Shown one piece after another: positions 34,127 to 43,335 of a stretch of DNA of 64,000 nucleotides. How positions within the stretch are numbered: position 1 is the stretch's first letter; every line of letters starts with the position of its first letter. The notes beneath the pieces are model-generated. The model had not been told where the DNA came from, did no database searches, and was given only the letters and a program-made list of their open reading frames with translations. Location of the stretch: positions 26,507-90,506 of the forward strand of contig CALOCN010000018.1 of the NCBI GenBank assembly GCA_942491735.1, in the 5' to 3' direction. This DNA is from CALOCN01 sp942491735 (GTDB lineage Bacteria > Eisenbacteria > RBG-16-71-46 > JABDJR01). Both the position numbers and the translations under genes were made by a program.

Positions 34127-37100
34127 TCAGGTGGCGTTGAAATAGCCGGCCTCCGGATGGTGGAAGATGAGCGCCGATGTCGACTGTTCCGGGTCGAGTT
34201 GGAACTCCTCGGACAGAGTGACCCCGACCCGTTCGGCGCCGAGCAGCTCGACCAGCGGCTTCTGCTGGCTCAGATCAGGGCAGGCCGGGTACCCGAACGC
34301 AAAACGTTCTCCCCGGTACTTCTGCTTGAGGATCCCGGCCATGTCCGAAGAGTCGTCAGCATCGATGCCGAGTTCGGCACGCATCCGAGAGTGCCAGTAT
34401 TCCGCGAGCGCCTCGGTGAGTTGGACCGACAAGCCGTGCAGCTCCAGGTAGTCGCGGTATGCGTTCTTCTCGAACAGTTCGGCGGCCGCGCGGTCGATGG
34501 CTGATCCCATGGTCACGATCTGCAGACCCAGCACATCGCCGTCGGGCCGCACGTAGTCGGCAAGGCACAGGTGACGCCCGCGCTTCTGCCGGGGGAAGTC
34601 GAACCGGGCGACCTCAAGCTGCGGCTCGCGCGGATCCCCGACCACGATCGCGTTGCCTTCAGAATGCGCCGGCCAGTACCCGTAGATCACCGCCGCTTCC
34701 AGCAGCCCCTCGCTGGCCACCCGGCTCAACCAGCTTCGCAGCCGGGGACGCCCCTCGGTCTCCACGAGCTCGTCGTAGTCCGGACCGTTCTTGCCGGGAC
34801 TCAATCCCCACTGTCCGCGGAACAGTGCCCGTTCGTCGAGATAGGAGACATAGTCCTTCAGGGCGATCCCCTTAACGATCCGGTCACCCCAGAACGGCGG
34901 GGTCGGCACCGGGGTGTCGCGCGCGACATCCGAGACAGCGTCGGGGTCCTCGGGCGCCATCGGCCGGGCCGTTGTCCGCACTCGACGCTGTCGGCGCTCA
35001 GGAAGTGCGGCCCCGGGTTCGCCGCGCTTGACCGCCATCACGGCGTCCATGAGGGCCAGGCCCTCGAAGGCGTCCTTGGCGTAGCGGACCTCCCCGTCGT
35101 ACATGTCCGCGAGATCCTGTTCCACGAACGCCCTGGTCAGAGCCGCACCACCGAGCAGCACCGGCCACCGTTGCGCCACACCACGAGAGTTCATCTCCTC
35201 GAGGTTCTCGCGCATGATGACCGTCGATTTGACCAGGAGCCCGGACATGCCGATCGCGTCGGCTTGCGCCTCCTCCGCGGCCTGCAGAATCGTATTGACG
35301 GGTTGCTTGATGCCGATGTTGACCACCGAGTACCCGTTGTTGCTCAAGATGATGTCCACGAGGTTCTTCCCGATGTCGTGAACATCGCCCTTCACGGTGG
35401 CCAGCACGATCGTGCCCTTGCCGGACTCGTCGGTGCGTTCCATATGCGGTTCCAGATGCGCGACCGCTGCCTTCATCACTTCCGCGCTCTGCAGCACGAA
35501 CGGCAGCTGCATCTCGCCGGCGCCGAACAACTCGCCGACCGTCCGCATTCCGGGTAGTAGTACGTCGTTGACGATGCCCAGAGCGGGCTTCTCCCCCAGC
35601 GCTTCGTCAAGGTCCGCCTGCAGCCCCTTGGCTTCGCCGTCGATGATGCGCCGCTGCAGGCGTTCCATCAGCGGCAGCCCGGCCAGTTCGTCGGCACGAT
35701 CGGCGGACACACTCTTGGCGTCGGCGAAGACCTCCAGGAAATGAGTCAGCGGGTCGTGGATCAGGACGCCGTCGTCGTCGTAGCGCCGCCGGTCGTGGAT
35801 CAGGTCGAGAGCGGCGTCGCGTTGTTCGTCAGTGATCCGGTTCATGGGCAGAATCTTGGACGCGTGCACGATCGCAGCGTCGAGCCCGGCCTGGACGCAC
35901 TCGTGCAAGAACACGGAGTTCAGCACCTGCCGGGCCGCCGGGTTGAGCCCGAACGACACGTTGGAGACGCCCAGCACCGTATTGACGTCCGGGTGCAGGC
36001 GCTTGAGCTCCCGGATCGCTTCGATGGTCTCGATCCCATCGCGACGCGTCTCCTCCTGCCCGGTCGCGATCGGGAAGGTCAGGGTGTCGACGAGGATGTC
36101 GGAAACGGACATCCCGTGATTGGAGGTCAGGTCGTCGATGAGCCGACGGGCGACGCGGACCTTCCACTCCGCGGTGCGGGCCTGGCCCTCCTCGTCGATG
36201 GTCAGCGCCACGACCGCCGCACCGTGCTCTGAGATCAGAGGCATGATGCGCTGGAACCGGGACCCCGGGCCATCCCCGTCCTCATAGTTGACCGAGTTGA
36301 CGATCGCCCTCCCGCCGAGGTGCTCCAGGCCCGCCCGGATCACCTCCGGCTCGGTGGAGTCGAGCATGACCGGAAGGGTCGTGGCGGTCGCCAGTCGCGC
36401 CGTGAACGCCTGCATGTCGGCGACCCCGTCACGCCCGACGTAGTCCACACAGACATCGAGCACGTGCGCCCCGTCGCGCTCCTGGTCGCGAGCGATCTGA
36501 ACGCACTCATCCCAGTTGCCGGCCAGCATCGCCTCCCGGAACGCCTTCGAGCCGTTGGCGTTCGTCCGTTCCCCCACGGTCAGGAACGTCGCATCCTGGC
36601 GCAGCGGCACGGAGTGGTACAGGGAACTGACCGCTGCCGGCGCCGTGGGCTTGCGATCGACGCGGCCCTTCTCGTGAAGCCTCTCGACGACCTGCCGCAG
36701 GTGCTCCGGAGTGGTGCCGCAGCAGCCGCCGATCAGGTTGAGCCCGTAGTCGGCCACGAACGTCTCGTGGGCGTCGGCGAGCTGCTCGGGCGTCAGTGGG
36801 TACCGGGCGCCATCAGGGGTGAGTTCGGGAAGCCCGGCGTTGGGCATGCAGGTCAGCATCACCGATGAGTGCCGGCTCAGGTGACGCAAGTGCTCGCTCA
36901 TCTCCGCCGGCCCGGTGGCACAGTTCAGACCGATCGCATCGATCCCCAATGGCTCCAGGGCGGTCAGTGCCGCCCCGATCTCGGAGCCGAGCAGCATGGT
37001 CCCGGTCGTCTCCACGGTGACGCTGACCAGGATGGGTACGCGCCGCTGCATATCGGCCATCGCCGCATGACTGGCCAGGACCGCGGCCTTCGCCTGCAGC

Positions 37101-37588
37101 AGGTCCTGACTGGTCTCGATCAGGACAGCGTCCACCCCTCCGAGCAGCATGCCGATGACCTGTTCGGTGTACGCATCGCGCAAGTCCGCGAAGGGCGCGT
37201 GGCCCAGTGTGGGGAGCTTGGTGCCCGGCCCGACGGACCCGAGGACGAATCGGGGGTGGTCTTTGGTGCTGTAGTCCCGCGCGGCATCGGCGGCGATCTG
37301 GGCACCTGCTTGCGCCAGCTCCCGAATGCGGCCCTGAATACCGTACTCGGCCAGGTTCGCGAGGTTCGCCCCGAAGGTGTTCGTCTCCACAGCGTCGACG
37401 CCGACGTCGAAGAAGGCCTCGTGCAGCGATCGGACGACGTCGGGCCGGGTGACGTTGAGCACCTCGTTGCAGCCTTCATGACCCTCGAAGTCGTCGAGGC
37501 TCAGATCGTGGGCTTGCAGCATGGTCCCCGTTGCACCATCGGCGATGACGACGCGGCGGGACAGCGCGGTCAACAGGTCATCAGTCAT
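34127..37588 (-). CDS. metH: Cobalamin-dependent methionine synthase MetH
   Basis: A 1153-residue enzyme that methylates homocysteine with methyltetrahydrofolate through methylcobalamin. Domains in order: homocysteine/zinc (ligands Cys223, Cys289 and Cys290 in LNCATGP and GGCCGTT), pterin binding (about 330-620, FLTVGERTNANGSKAF), B12 cap and Rossmann domains with DVHDIGKNL (Asp735, His737, Gly740), and the C-terminal SAM-dependent reactivation domain (about 880-1153). Length is somewhat below the E. coli enzyme. I looked for a cobalamin riboswitch in the 200 bases upstream and saw none. A TAGGCT hexamer lies nine bases before the ATG. Confidence 0.96.
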   Translation of the reverse strand: MTDDLLTALSRRVVIADGATGTMLQAHDLSLDDFEGHEGCNEVLNVTRPDVVRSLHEAFFDVGVDAVETNTFGANLANLAEYGIQGRIRELAQAGAQIAADAARDYSTKDHPRFVLGSVGPGTKLPTLGHAPFADLRDAYTEQVIGMLLGGVDAVLIETSQDLLQAKAAVLASHAAMADMQRRVPILVSVTVETTGTMLLGSEIGAALTALEPLGIDAIGLNCATGPAEMSEHLRHLSRHSSVMLTCMPNAGLPELTPDGARYPLTPEQLADAHETFVADYGLNLIGGCCGTTPEHLRQVVERLHEKGRVDRKPTAPAAVSSLYHSVPLRQDATFLTVGERTNANGSKAFREAMLAGNWDECVQIARDQERDGAHVLDVCVDYVGRDGVADMQAFTARLATATTLPVMLDSTEPEVIRAGLEHLGGRAIVNSVNYEDGDGPGSRFQRIMPLISEHGAAVVALTIDEEGQARTAEWKVRVARRLIDDLTSNHGMSVSDILVDTLTFPIATGQEETRRDGIETIEAIRELKRLHPDVNTVLGVSNVSFGLNPAARQVLNSVFLHECVQAGLDAAIVHASKILPMNRITDEQRDAALDLIHDRRRYDDDGVLIHDPLTHFLEVFADAKSVSADRADELAGLPLMERLQRRIIDGEAKGLQADLDEALGEKPALGIVNDVLLPGMRTVGELFGAGEMQLPFVLQSAEVMKAAVAHLEPHMERTDESGKGTIVLATVKGDVHDIGKNLVDIILSNNGYSVVNIGIKQPVNTILQAAEEAQADAIGMSGLLVKSTVIMRENLEEMNSRGVAQRWPVLLGGAALTRAFVEQDLADMYDGEVRYAKDAFEGLALMDAVMAVKRGEPGAALPERRQRRVRTTARPMAPEDPDAVSDVARDTPVPTPPFWGDRIVKGIALKDYVSYLDERALFRGQWGLSPGKNGPDYDELVETEGRPRLRSWLSRVASEGLLEAAVIYGYWPAHSEGNAIVVGDPREPQLEVARFDFPRQKRGRHLCLADYVRPDGDVLGLQIVTMGSAIDRAAAELFEKNAYRDYLELHGLSVQLTEALAEYWHSRMRAELGIDADDSSDMAGILKQKYRGERFAFGYPACPDLSQQKPLVELLGAERVGVTLSEEFQLDPEQSTSALIFHHPEAGYFNAT

Positions 37589-37787
37589 GGTGGGACAAGC
37601 CTACGGGCACCCCGGGACCGGCCTCGGCCGCGGTAGCGCGAGCGGACCTGCGTCAACCGGCCGCGGATTCGGCCTGACTCGAGTCGTTCGCGCGGCATTT
37701 CCGGGAATTCACATCCGAGTGTGCGGTATCGGGCGGCGCCGGCAACTGAGCGCATCGGATGAACTCCGCGCGCAGGGTTGTCAGGCC

Positions 37788-39407
37788 TCAGCCGTGGTGC
37801 CGTCGGTATCGCCCTGCCAACGCCCGCGTCGAAGAGTCCAGATCTGCGCCATCATCCTCACCAGTCAGCGCCGGTGCGATCTTCTTGGCCATGACCTTGC
37901 CAAGTTCGACGCCCCACTGGTCGAACGAGTTGATACCCCAAATGACGCCCTGGGTGAAGACGCTGTGCTCGTACAGGGCCACCAGCCGGCCCAGCATCCT
38001 CGGATCCAGTTTCTCGCCCACGATCATCGACGAAGGCCGGTTGCCCGGCATGACCTTGTGCGCGACCAGATCGGGCGGAGTCCCGTCTGCGGCGACCTCC
38101 TCTGCTGTCCTGCCGAAGGCCATGACGGCACTCTGCGCCAGCACGTTGGCCACCAGCAGATCGTGCTGATCAGGGGCGTCGATCGCGGGCAGCGGATTGA
38201 GCGGCTCGAGGAAGAAGAGGAAGTCGCAGGGAATCTCCGAGGTGCCCTGATGGATCAGTTGGTAGAAGGAGTGCTGACCGTTGGTGCCTGGTTCACCCCA
38301 GTAGATCGCGCCGGTCTCGCAACCGACCGGCTTGCCGTCGATGCGCACGGACTTGCCGTTGGACTCCATCGTCAGTTGCTGCAGGTACGCGGGGAAACGT
38401 TTGAGGTACTGCTCGTAGGGCAGCACGGCACAGGTGGACATCTTCAGGAAGTCGCGGTTCCACACCGCCAGGAGACCCATCAGGGCGGGGATGTTCTCCC
38501 GGGTGGGCGCAGTGCGGAAGTGCTCGTCCACCTCGTGGAATCCGGCCAGCATGTCCGCAAAACTGTCCGAACCGATCGCCAGCATCGTGGACAGCCCGAT
38601 GGCCGAATCCATGGAGTAGCGGCCACCGACCCAGTCCCAGAAACCGAACATGTTCGCGGTGTCGATACCGAAAGCCTCTACTGCCTGCGCATTCGTCGAG
38701 ACCGCTACGAAGTGCTTCGCGACGGCGGCATCGTCCCCGAGGCGGGACAGCAGCCAACGCCTTGCGGCATGGGCGTTGTTCATCGTCTCCTGGGTCGTGA
38801 ACGTTTTCGACGACACGACGAACAAGGTCTCTTCGGGGTCGAGATCGTGGACCGCCTCCACGAAATCCGTGCCGTCGACGTTCGATACGAACCGGAACGT
38901 CAGATCGCGGTCGCTGTAGTGCTTGAGTGCCTCGTACGCCATGACCGGACCCAAGTCGGATCCGCCGATCCCGATGTTGATCACGTTGCGTATGCGCTTG
39001 CCGGTGTGGCCGGTCCAGTCCCCCGAGCGCACGGCCTCACTGAACGCGGCCATCCGGTCCAACACAGCGTGCACATCAGCCACCACGTCCTGGCCGTCCA
39101 CCACCAGCGTGGCGTCACGCGGCAAGCGTAGGGCGGTGTGCAGGACTGCCCGGTCCTCGGTGGTGTTGATGTGATCGCCACGGAACATCGCCTCGCGACG
39201 GCCTTGCAGATCGCAGGCTTCGGCCAGCGCCACCAGCATGTCGACGGTCTGCCGGGTCACGCGCTGCTTGGAGTAGTCGAAGAGCAGTCCGGCGGCCTCC
39301 AGCACCATCTGTTCGCCACGCGTGGCGTCGGCGGCGAACAAGTCGCGCAGAGTCCGGGTGTGATGCCCGGTGAGAGCCTGCCATTCGGGCATTTGGCTGA
39401 CCGCCAT
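37788..39407 (-). CDS. pgi: Glucose-6-phosphate isomerase
   Basis: A 539-residue isomerase interconverting glucose-6-phosphate and fructose-6-phosphate. Signatures are INIGIGGSDLGPVMAYEAL (phosphate binding), the GRYSMDSAIGLSTMLAIG strand, the catalytic GEPGTNGQHSFYQLIHQGT and the late FDQWGVELGKVMA. A GGAGGAACC ribosome-binding site precedes the ATG, so this gene has a real leader, with TAGGGT about 60 bases upstream. It is divergent from gnd, pairing glycolysis with the pentose-phosphate branch. Confidence 0.96.
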   Translation of the reverse strand: MAVSQMPEWQALTGHHTRTLRDLFAADATRGEQMVLEAAGLLFDYSKQRVTRQTVDMLVALAEACDLQGRREAMFRGDHINTTEDRAVLHTALRLPRDATLVVDGQDVVADVHAVLDRMAAFSEAVRSGDWTGHTGKRIRNVINIGIGGSDLGPVMAYEALKHYSDRDLTFRFVSNVDGTDFVEAVHDLDPEETLFVVSSKTFTTQETMNNAHAARRWLLSRLGDDAAVAKHFVAVSTNAQAVEAFGIDTANMFGFWDWVGGRYSMDSAIGLSTMLAIGSDSFADMLAGFHEVDEHFRTAPTRENIPALMGLLAVWNRDFLKMSTCAVLPYEQYLKRFPAYLQQLTMESNGKSVRIDGKPVGCETGAIYWGEPGTNGQHSFYQLIHQGTSEIPCDFLFFLEPLNPLPAIDAPDQHDLLVANVLAQSAVMAFGRTAEEVAADGTPPDLVAHKVMPGNRPSSMIVGEKLDPRMLGRLVALYEHSVFTQGVIWGINSFDQWGVELGKVMAKKIAPALTGEDDGADLDSSTRALAGRYRRHHG

Positions 39408-39516
39408 GGTTCCTCCAGAGGTGACCAGCGAGCGTCGCCGGCCGTTCGTGTCCTACGTTCGACCCTAATGAATACGCGTCCGGATGGCCCGGTGCGCCAA
39501 CGGTGTGGAGGAAGCG

Positions 39517-40551
39517 ATGGCAACGGATTCGCCGATGCAGCTCGGGATGGTCGGACTCGGTCGGATGGGTGCCAACATCGTGCGCAGGATCATGCACGAC
39601 GGACATAGCGCCGTCGTGTACGACGTCTCCGCCGACGCCGTGTCCGCCATGGAGTCCGAAGGAGCGACCGGTTCGACCGTGCTGGCCGAATTCGTGCAGA
39701 AGATGGACCGTCCGCGGAACGTGTGGATCATGGTTCCGGCGGGCAAGATCACGGAATCCGTCATCAACGAACTCGCGGACCTGCTCGAGCCTGGCGACGC
39801 GATCATCGACGGCGGCAACTCCTACTACCGCGACGACATCCGGCACGCTGCGAATCTCAAGGAGAAAGGCATCGACTTCGTTGACTGCGGAACCTCCGGC
39901 GGTGTCTGGGGTGCCCAACGCGGCTACTGCTTGATGATCGGCGGACCTGACGAGACCGTTGGCCGGTTGCGCCCAATCTGGCGGTCGGTGGCGCCGGGAG
40001 TGGGCGATATCGAGCGCACGCCCGGTCGCAGTGGTGATCCGGCGCCGGAGGAGGAGGGGTGGCTGCACTGCGGACCCAGTGGCGCCGGGCATTTCGTGAA
40101 GATGGTTCACAACGGCATCGAGTACGGCATGATGGCCGCCTACGGCGAGGGACTGAACATCCTGAAGAACGCCAACGCCGGCAAGCACACCCGCGATGCC
40201 GACGCCGAGACGGCTCCCCTGGAACACCCTGAGTTCTACCAGTACGACATCAACGTTGGTGCCGTCAGCGAGGTGTGGCGACGGGGTTCGGTCATCGCGT
40301 CGTGGTTGTTGGATCTCACCGCGATTGCGCTGCTGGAGAGCCCCGACCTCGAGGAATACGGTGGTCGGGTCTCGGATTCCGGCGAAGGGCGCTGGACAAC
40401 GATCGCGGCCATCGACTCAGGAGTGCCGGCGCCAGTCCTCACCTCGGCTCTGTATTCGCGATTCGATTCCCAGGGCAACGCGCTGTTCGCGAACAAGGTG
40501 CAATCCGCCATGCGCAAGCAGTTCGGCGGCCACGACGAGAAGAAGGGCTAG
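39517..40551 (+). CDS. gnd: 6-phosphogluconate dehydrogenase, decarboxylating, short form
   Basis: A 344-residue enzyme that oxidises and decarboxylates 6-phosphogluconate to ribulose-5-phosphate. Seen are the Rossmann start QLGMVGLGRMGANIVRRIM, the substrate motif DGGNSYYRDDI, CGTSGGVWGAQRGYCLMIGG and the catalytic lysine region GPSGAGHFVKMVHNGIEYGMM. It is the short (GndA-like, often NAD-preferring) class rather than the 470-residue form. The ATG has a GGAGGAAGC ribosome-binding site, which decides against two upstream in-frame starts. Confidence 0.94.
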   Translation: MATDSPMQLGMVGLGRMGANIVRRIMHDGHSAVVYDVSADAVSAMESEGATGSTVLAEFVQKMDRPRNVWIMVPAGKITESVINELADLLEPGDAIIDGGNSYYRDDIRHAANLKEKGIDFVDCGTSGGVWGAQRGYCLMIGGPDETVGRLRPIWRSVAPGVGDIERTPGRSGDPAPEEEGWLHCGPSGAGHFVKMVHNGIEYGMMAAYGEGLNILKNANAGKHTRDADAETAPLEHPEFYQYDINVGAVSEVWRRGSVIASWLLDLTAIALLESPDLEEYGGRVSDSGEGRWTTIAAIDSGVPAPVLTSALYSRFDSQGNALFANKVQSAMRKQFGGHDEKKG

Positions 40552-40585
40552 CGCGCCGGATGCGGATGGATGTCCGCACGACTGG

Positions 40586-40710
40586 GCGCAGCCGTTGGAC
40601 TTGGGTACATCCGTTGGAGTCAGGTACATCCGTTGGAGTGCCAACGACCGGGTAACTCCAACGCCTGTGCGTTTATCCAACGCCCGTGCACAACTCCAAC
40701 GCCCGTGGAC
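40586..40710. repeat. 19-base ladder palindrome, family P1, complete copy B
   Basis: Three direct units (40586-40604, 40605-40623, 40624-40642), an 11-base centre (40643-40653) and three inverted units (40654-40672, 40673-40691, 40692-40710), 125 bases in all. The two inner direct units both start GTACATCCGTTGGAGT. It lies between the convergent gnd and mshC genes. Confidence 0.88.
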
Positions 40711-40733
40711 AGGCGGCGGGCGGCCGCGAGCCC

Positions 40734-41954
40734 TCAGGCGACCCCTAGCAATGCGTCGACGGCGCGGGACATGAGGCCGGGGCCTCCCGGGTCATCGCCT
40801 CCCCGCAGGCGCTGTTCCTGCGCCCAGGCGTCCACCGCTGCAAGTGCGCGAGGTGTGCCGAGATCATCGGACAGTGCGAACGTCATTTCCTCGACGGCTC
40901 GGTCTGCAGAGGGCCCGGTGGGGCGTGAGAAGGCCCCGCGCCACGCCGAGAGCCGTAGCGTTGCCTCGTCGAGCAACTCCGGCGACCACGGCCAGTCCTC
41001 TCGGTACGACTGGGACAGGATCGCCAACCGGATGGCCATGGGATCGACGCCGCTTTCGCGCAGTCGCGAGACAAACACGAGGTTCCCCAGGGACTTGCTC
41101 ATCTTTGAGCCCTCGTAGGACACCATTGGCGCGTGGACGTACGCCCGGGCGAACGGCCACCCCTCCAGGACCTCCCCCTGCGCCGCGCTCATCTCGTGAT
41201 GCGGGAAGACCAGATCCCGACCGCCGCCCTGCACGTCGAAAGCCGGACCCAGGAACTCCAGGGCGATAGAAGCGCATTCGATGTGCCACCCCGGGCGACC
41301 AGGTCCCAACTCGCTATCCCATTGCGGTTCGCCAGGACGTGGTGCCTGCCACAGCAGTGGGTCCACGGGGTTGCGCTTGCCCGGGCGTTGCGGGTCTCCC
41401 CCGCGCTCAGCGGAGATGGTCACCATGTCGGGTTGCGTCAAATGGCTCACCCGGCCGAACCGGGCGGCCGATTCTGCGGAGAAATACAGGTCGGACCCCA
41501 CGGGATACGCGGCGCCGGCTTCACGCAGTTCCACGACCCGGCGTGCGGCCAGATCCACAGACTCCACCGCGCCCACCAGATGAGTGGGTGGCAGCACCCG
41601 CAGCGCGACCATGTCGTCGCGGAAGCGCTGGATCTCGAAGTCGGCGAGTTCGCGCCAATCGACGCCGTCGCGGGCTGCACGCTCCAGAAGGGGATCATCG
41701 ATGTCGGTGACATTCTGCACGTAGCGCACGGAGTGACCGGTCGCCAGCCAGAAACGATGGATCGTGTCGAAGAGTACATAGGTGGCCGCATGGCCGATAT
41801 GGGTGGCGTCATACGGGGTGATGCCGCAGACGTACATCCGCGCCTCGGGTCCGGGATTCAGCGGTTTCACCGACCCGGTTCCGGTGTCGAAAGCCGTCAG
41901 GTCCGCGTGCAAGGCAGGGAGGGGCGGGATCGACTCGGCGGGCCAGGAGAGCAC
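40734..41954 (-). CDS. mshC: Cysteine:glucosaminyl-inositol ligase MshC
   Basis: A 406-residue cysteinyl-tRNA-synthetase-like ligase that joins cysteine to glucosaminyl-inositol with ATP in mycothiol synthesis. It has the HIGH-type THIGHA (HIGH at 52-55), the KMSKS-type SKMSKSLGN, and zinc ligands in YVCGITPYD, WHIECASIA and FPHHEMSAA. It lacks the anticodon-binding domain, which separates it from CysS. The GTG lies six bases after TAGGCT. The neighbouring SCO1664, DUF3090 and phosphatase genes are the usual actinobacterial partners. Confidence 0.95.
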   Translation of the reverse strand: MLSWPAESIPPLPALHADLTAFDTGTGSVKPLNPGPEARMYVCGITPYDATHIGHAATYVLFDTIHRFWLATGHSVRYVQNVTDIDDPLLERAARDGVDWRELADFEIQRFRDDMVALRVLPPTHLVGAVESVDLAARRVVELREAGAAYPVGSDLYFSAESAARFGRVSHLTQPDMVTISAERGGDPQRPGKRNPVDPLLWQAPRPGEPQWDSELGPGRPGWHIECASIALEFLGPAFDVQGGGRDLVFPHHEMSAAQGEVLEGWPFARAYVHAPMVSYEGSKMSKSLGNLVFVSRLRESGVDPMAIRLAILSQSYREDWPWSPELLDEATLRLSAWRGAFSRPTGPSADRAVEEMTFALSDDLGTPRALAAVDAWAQEQRLRGGDDPGGPGLMSRAVDALLGVA

Positions 41955-42024
41955 CGGATCAGCCTACTTGCCCCTCGCGCTGGACCATGGGGTGCGGGCC
42001 AGAACGCCGTCCACACACCGAGGC

Positions 42025-42774
42025 TCAGATCAACGGCCACGGCAACGCGGGCCACTGCCCGGCGGGTACCGGGAAACGCCCCGCGTCGACCAGGTCGCGG
42101 GCTCGTCGCCGTGTTGCCGCCACCTCTGACCGGGTCAACCATTGCCCCAGAGCCTCGAAAGATCCGACGGCCTCCTCGACCGCATGCAAGATGTCGGCCG
42201 GTATGGCGTCCGCGGCCTTGCCCCACAGAACCGTGCGCAGTTTCGGCTCCTCGTGGAAGGTCACACCGTGGTCGATACCGAACAGACCCGCGGTGGCACG
42301 CAGCAGATGCCCGCCCTTGCGATCCGCATTGTTCGCGATCGCGTCGAAGGCGATCATGCGCAGGGTCTGGCTGTCGTCGCGGTGTGACACGATGACCGGT
42401 CCCTCCTCGGTTTCGGCCTCGACAACGGGTACCCAGCCGTCTGGGATACGCCCCGGTTCGAAGGCCCCCAGGTCGATCGTCCCCTCCACCCAGCGCTGGA
42501 CGATTCCAGGGCCGGCCGGACCATCCTCGCGCCAGGCGGTATCGGGTACCAGGCCCCACCCGAGCAACTCATCGAGAACGGCTGCTGCCTTTTCCCGGCG
42601 ACTGAGCGTGCCCGGTGGAAAATCCCACAGCGGTCGTTCCCCGGCCTGCGGTTTGTAAACGACCCGAACCGGGGCCGATTCATCGGCCACACTGCACAGC
42701 AACGCGTTGTTGGACGAATCGGGCAGCCTGCCGAGGACCTGCAGTTTCCCGCTGAGCAGCAGCTCCTCGTTCAT
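42025..42774 (-). CDS. SCO1664-family protein (PI3/4-kinase-like fold)
   Basis: A 249-residue conserved actinobacterial protein. The pattern VRVVYKPQAGERPLWDFPPGTLSRRE, IVQRWVEGTIDLG, FDAIANNADRKGGHLL and FGIDHGVTFH matches the kinase-like SCO1664 family: a nucleotide-binding Lys, an Asn/Asp pair and an Asp-His. A role in mycothiol or inositol metabolism is often suggested from its place beside mshC, but is unproven. The ATG at 42774 overlaps the DUF3090 stop (ATGA). Confidence 0.85.
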   Translation of the reverse strand: MNEELLLSGKLQVLGRLPDSSNNALLCSVADESAPVRVVYKPQAGERPLWDFPPGTLSRREKAAAVLDELLGWGLVPDTAWREDGPAGPGIVQRWVEGTIDLGAFEPGRIPDGWVPVVEAETEEGPVIVSHRDDSQTLRMIAFDAIANNADRKGGHLLRATAGLFGIDHGVTFHEEPKLRTVLWGKAADAIPADILHAVEEAVGSFEALGQWLTRSEVAATRRRARDLVDAGRFPVPAGQWPALPWPLI

Positions 42775-43325
42775 GTCGCGTGGCGGCGATATCCGTTGGC
42801 CCGCGGGCAGATGTGACCTTCCGGATCGATCGGCAGATGGCAGAACGGGCACTGCGGACGTCCGGCAGCGACCACCCGGGTGGCGCGGATCGAAAATGCC
42901 AACGCGTCCAGCGGGGTCATCCGCACCCGCAAAGTGTCGGGCCCGGAGCCACCGTCGTCGCCGATGTCGGGGACATCGTCGCTGTCGGATTCCCCATGCG
43001 CCTCGATGATCACGGTTTCGTCGGTGGGATCCCATCCGATCCCCATGGACACAACGCGGAACTCCGCCTCGATCGGCTGAGCGAGTGCATCGGTGTCGAT
43101 AAGGGACTCGTCGACGTCCTCAGGGACCTCGACACCACGATCGCGGACCTGATCGAGCAACTCGATGACCTTCTCCGCCAGCACACCGGCCTGTTCCTTC
43201 TCGCACAGAACCGAGGTGGGATCAGGGTCGCTCACCTGCAGGAAGAACGTCCTGTCGCCGGGCTCGCCGACGGTACCGACGACGAAACGCATGGGGTGCG
43301 AGAAGGTCAAGATTCGCCGGGCCAC
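42771..43325 (-). CDS. DUF3090 family protein
   Basis: A 184-residue conserved protein of unknown function, found almost only in actinobacteria beside SCO1664 and mshC. The core begins ILTFSHPMRFVVGTVGEPGDRTFFLQ; the C-terminus has a CPFC and a CPRANG pair that could hold zinc. An acidic, Gly/Ser-rich insertion lies near residues 110-130. The GTG start lies seven bases after TAGGGT, predicting a leaderless mRNA that also carries the SCO1664-like gene. Confidence 0.88.
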   Translation of the reverse strand: MARRILTFSHPMRFVVGTVGEPGDRTFFLQVSDPDPTSVLCEKEQAGVLAEKVIELLDQVRDRGVEVPEDVDESLIDTDALAQPIEAEFRVVSMGIGWDPTDETVIIEAHGESDSDDVPDIGDDGGSGPDTLRVRMTPLDALAFSIRATRVVAAGRPQCPFCHLPIDPEGHICPRANGYRRHAT

Positions 43326-43335
43326 GGGCTAGACC

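Noticed and set aside
37589..37787. Cobalamin riboswitch upstream of metH
   Set aside because: No conserved B12-box sequence or the expected multi-stem layout could be found on the metH strand in this 199-base region.
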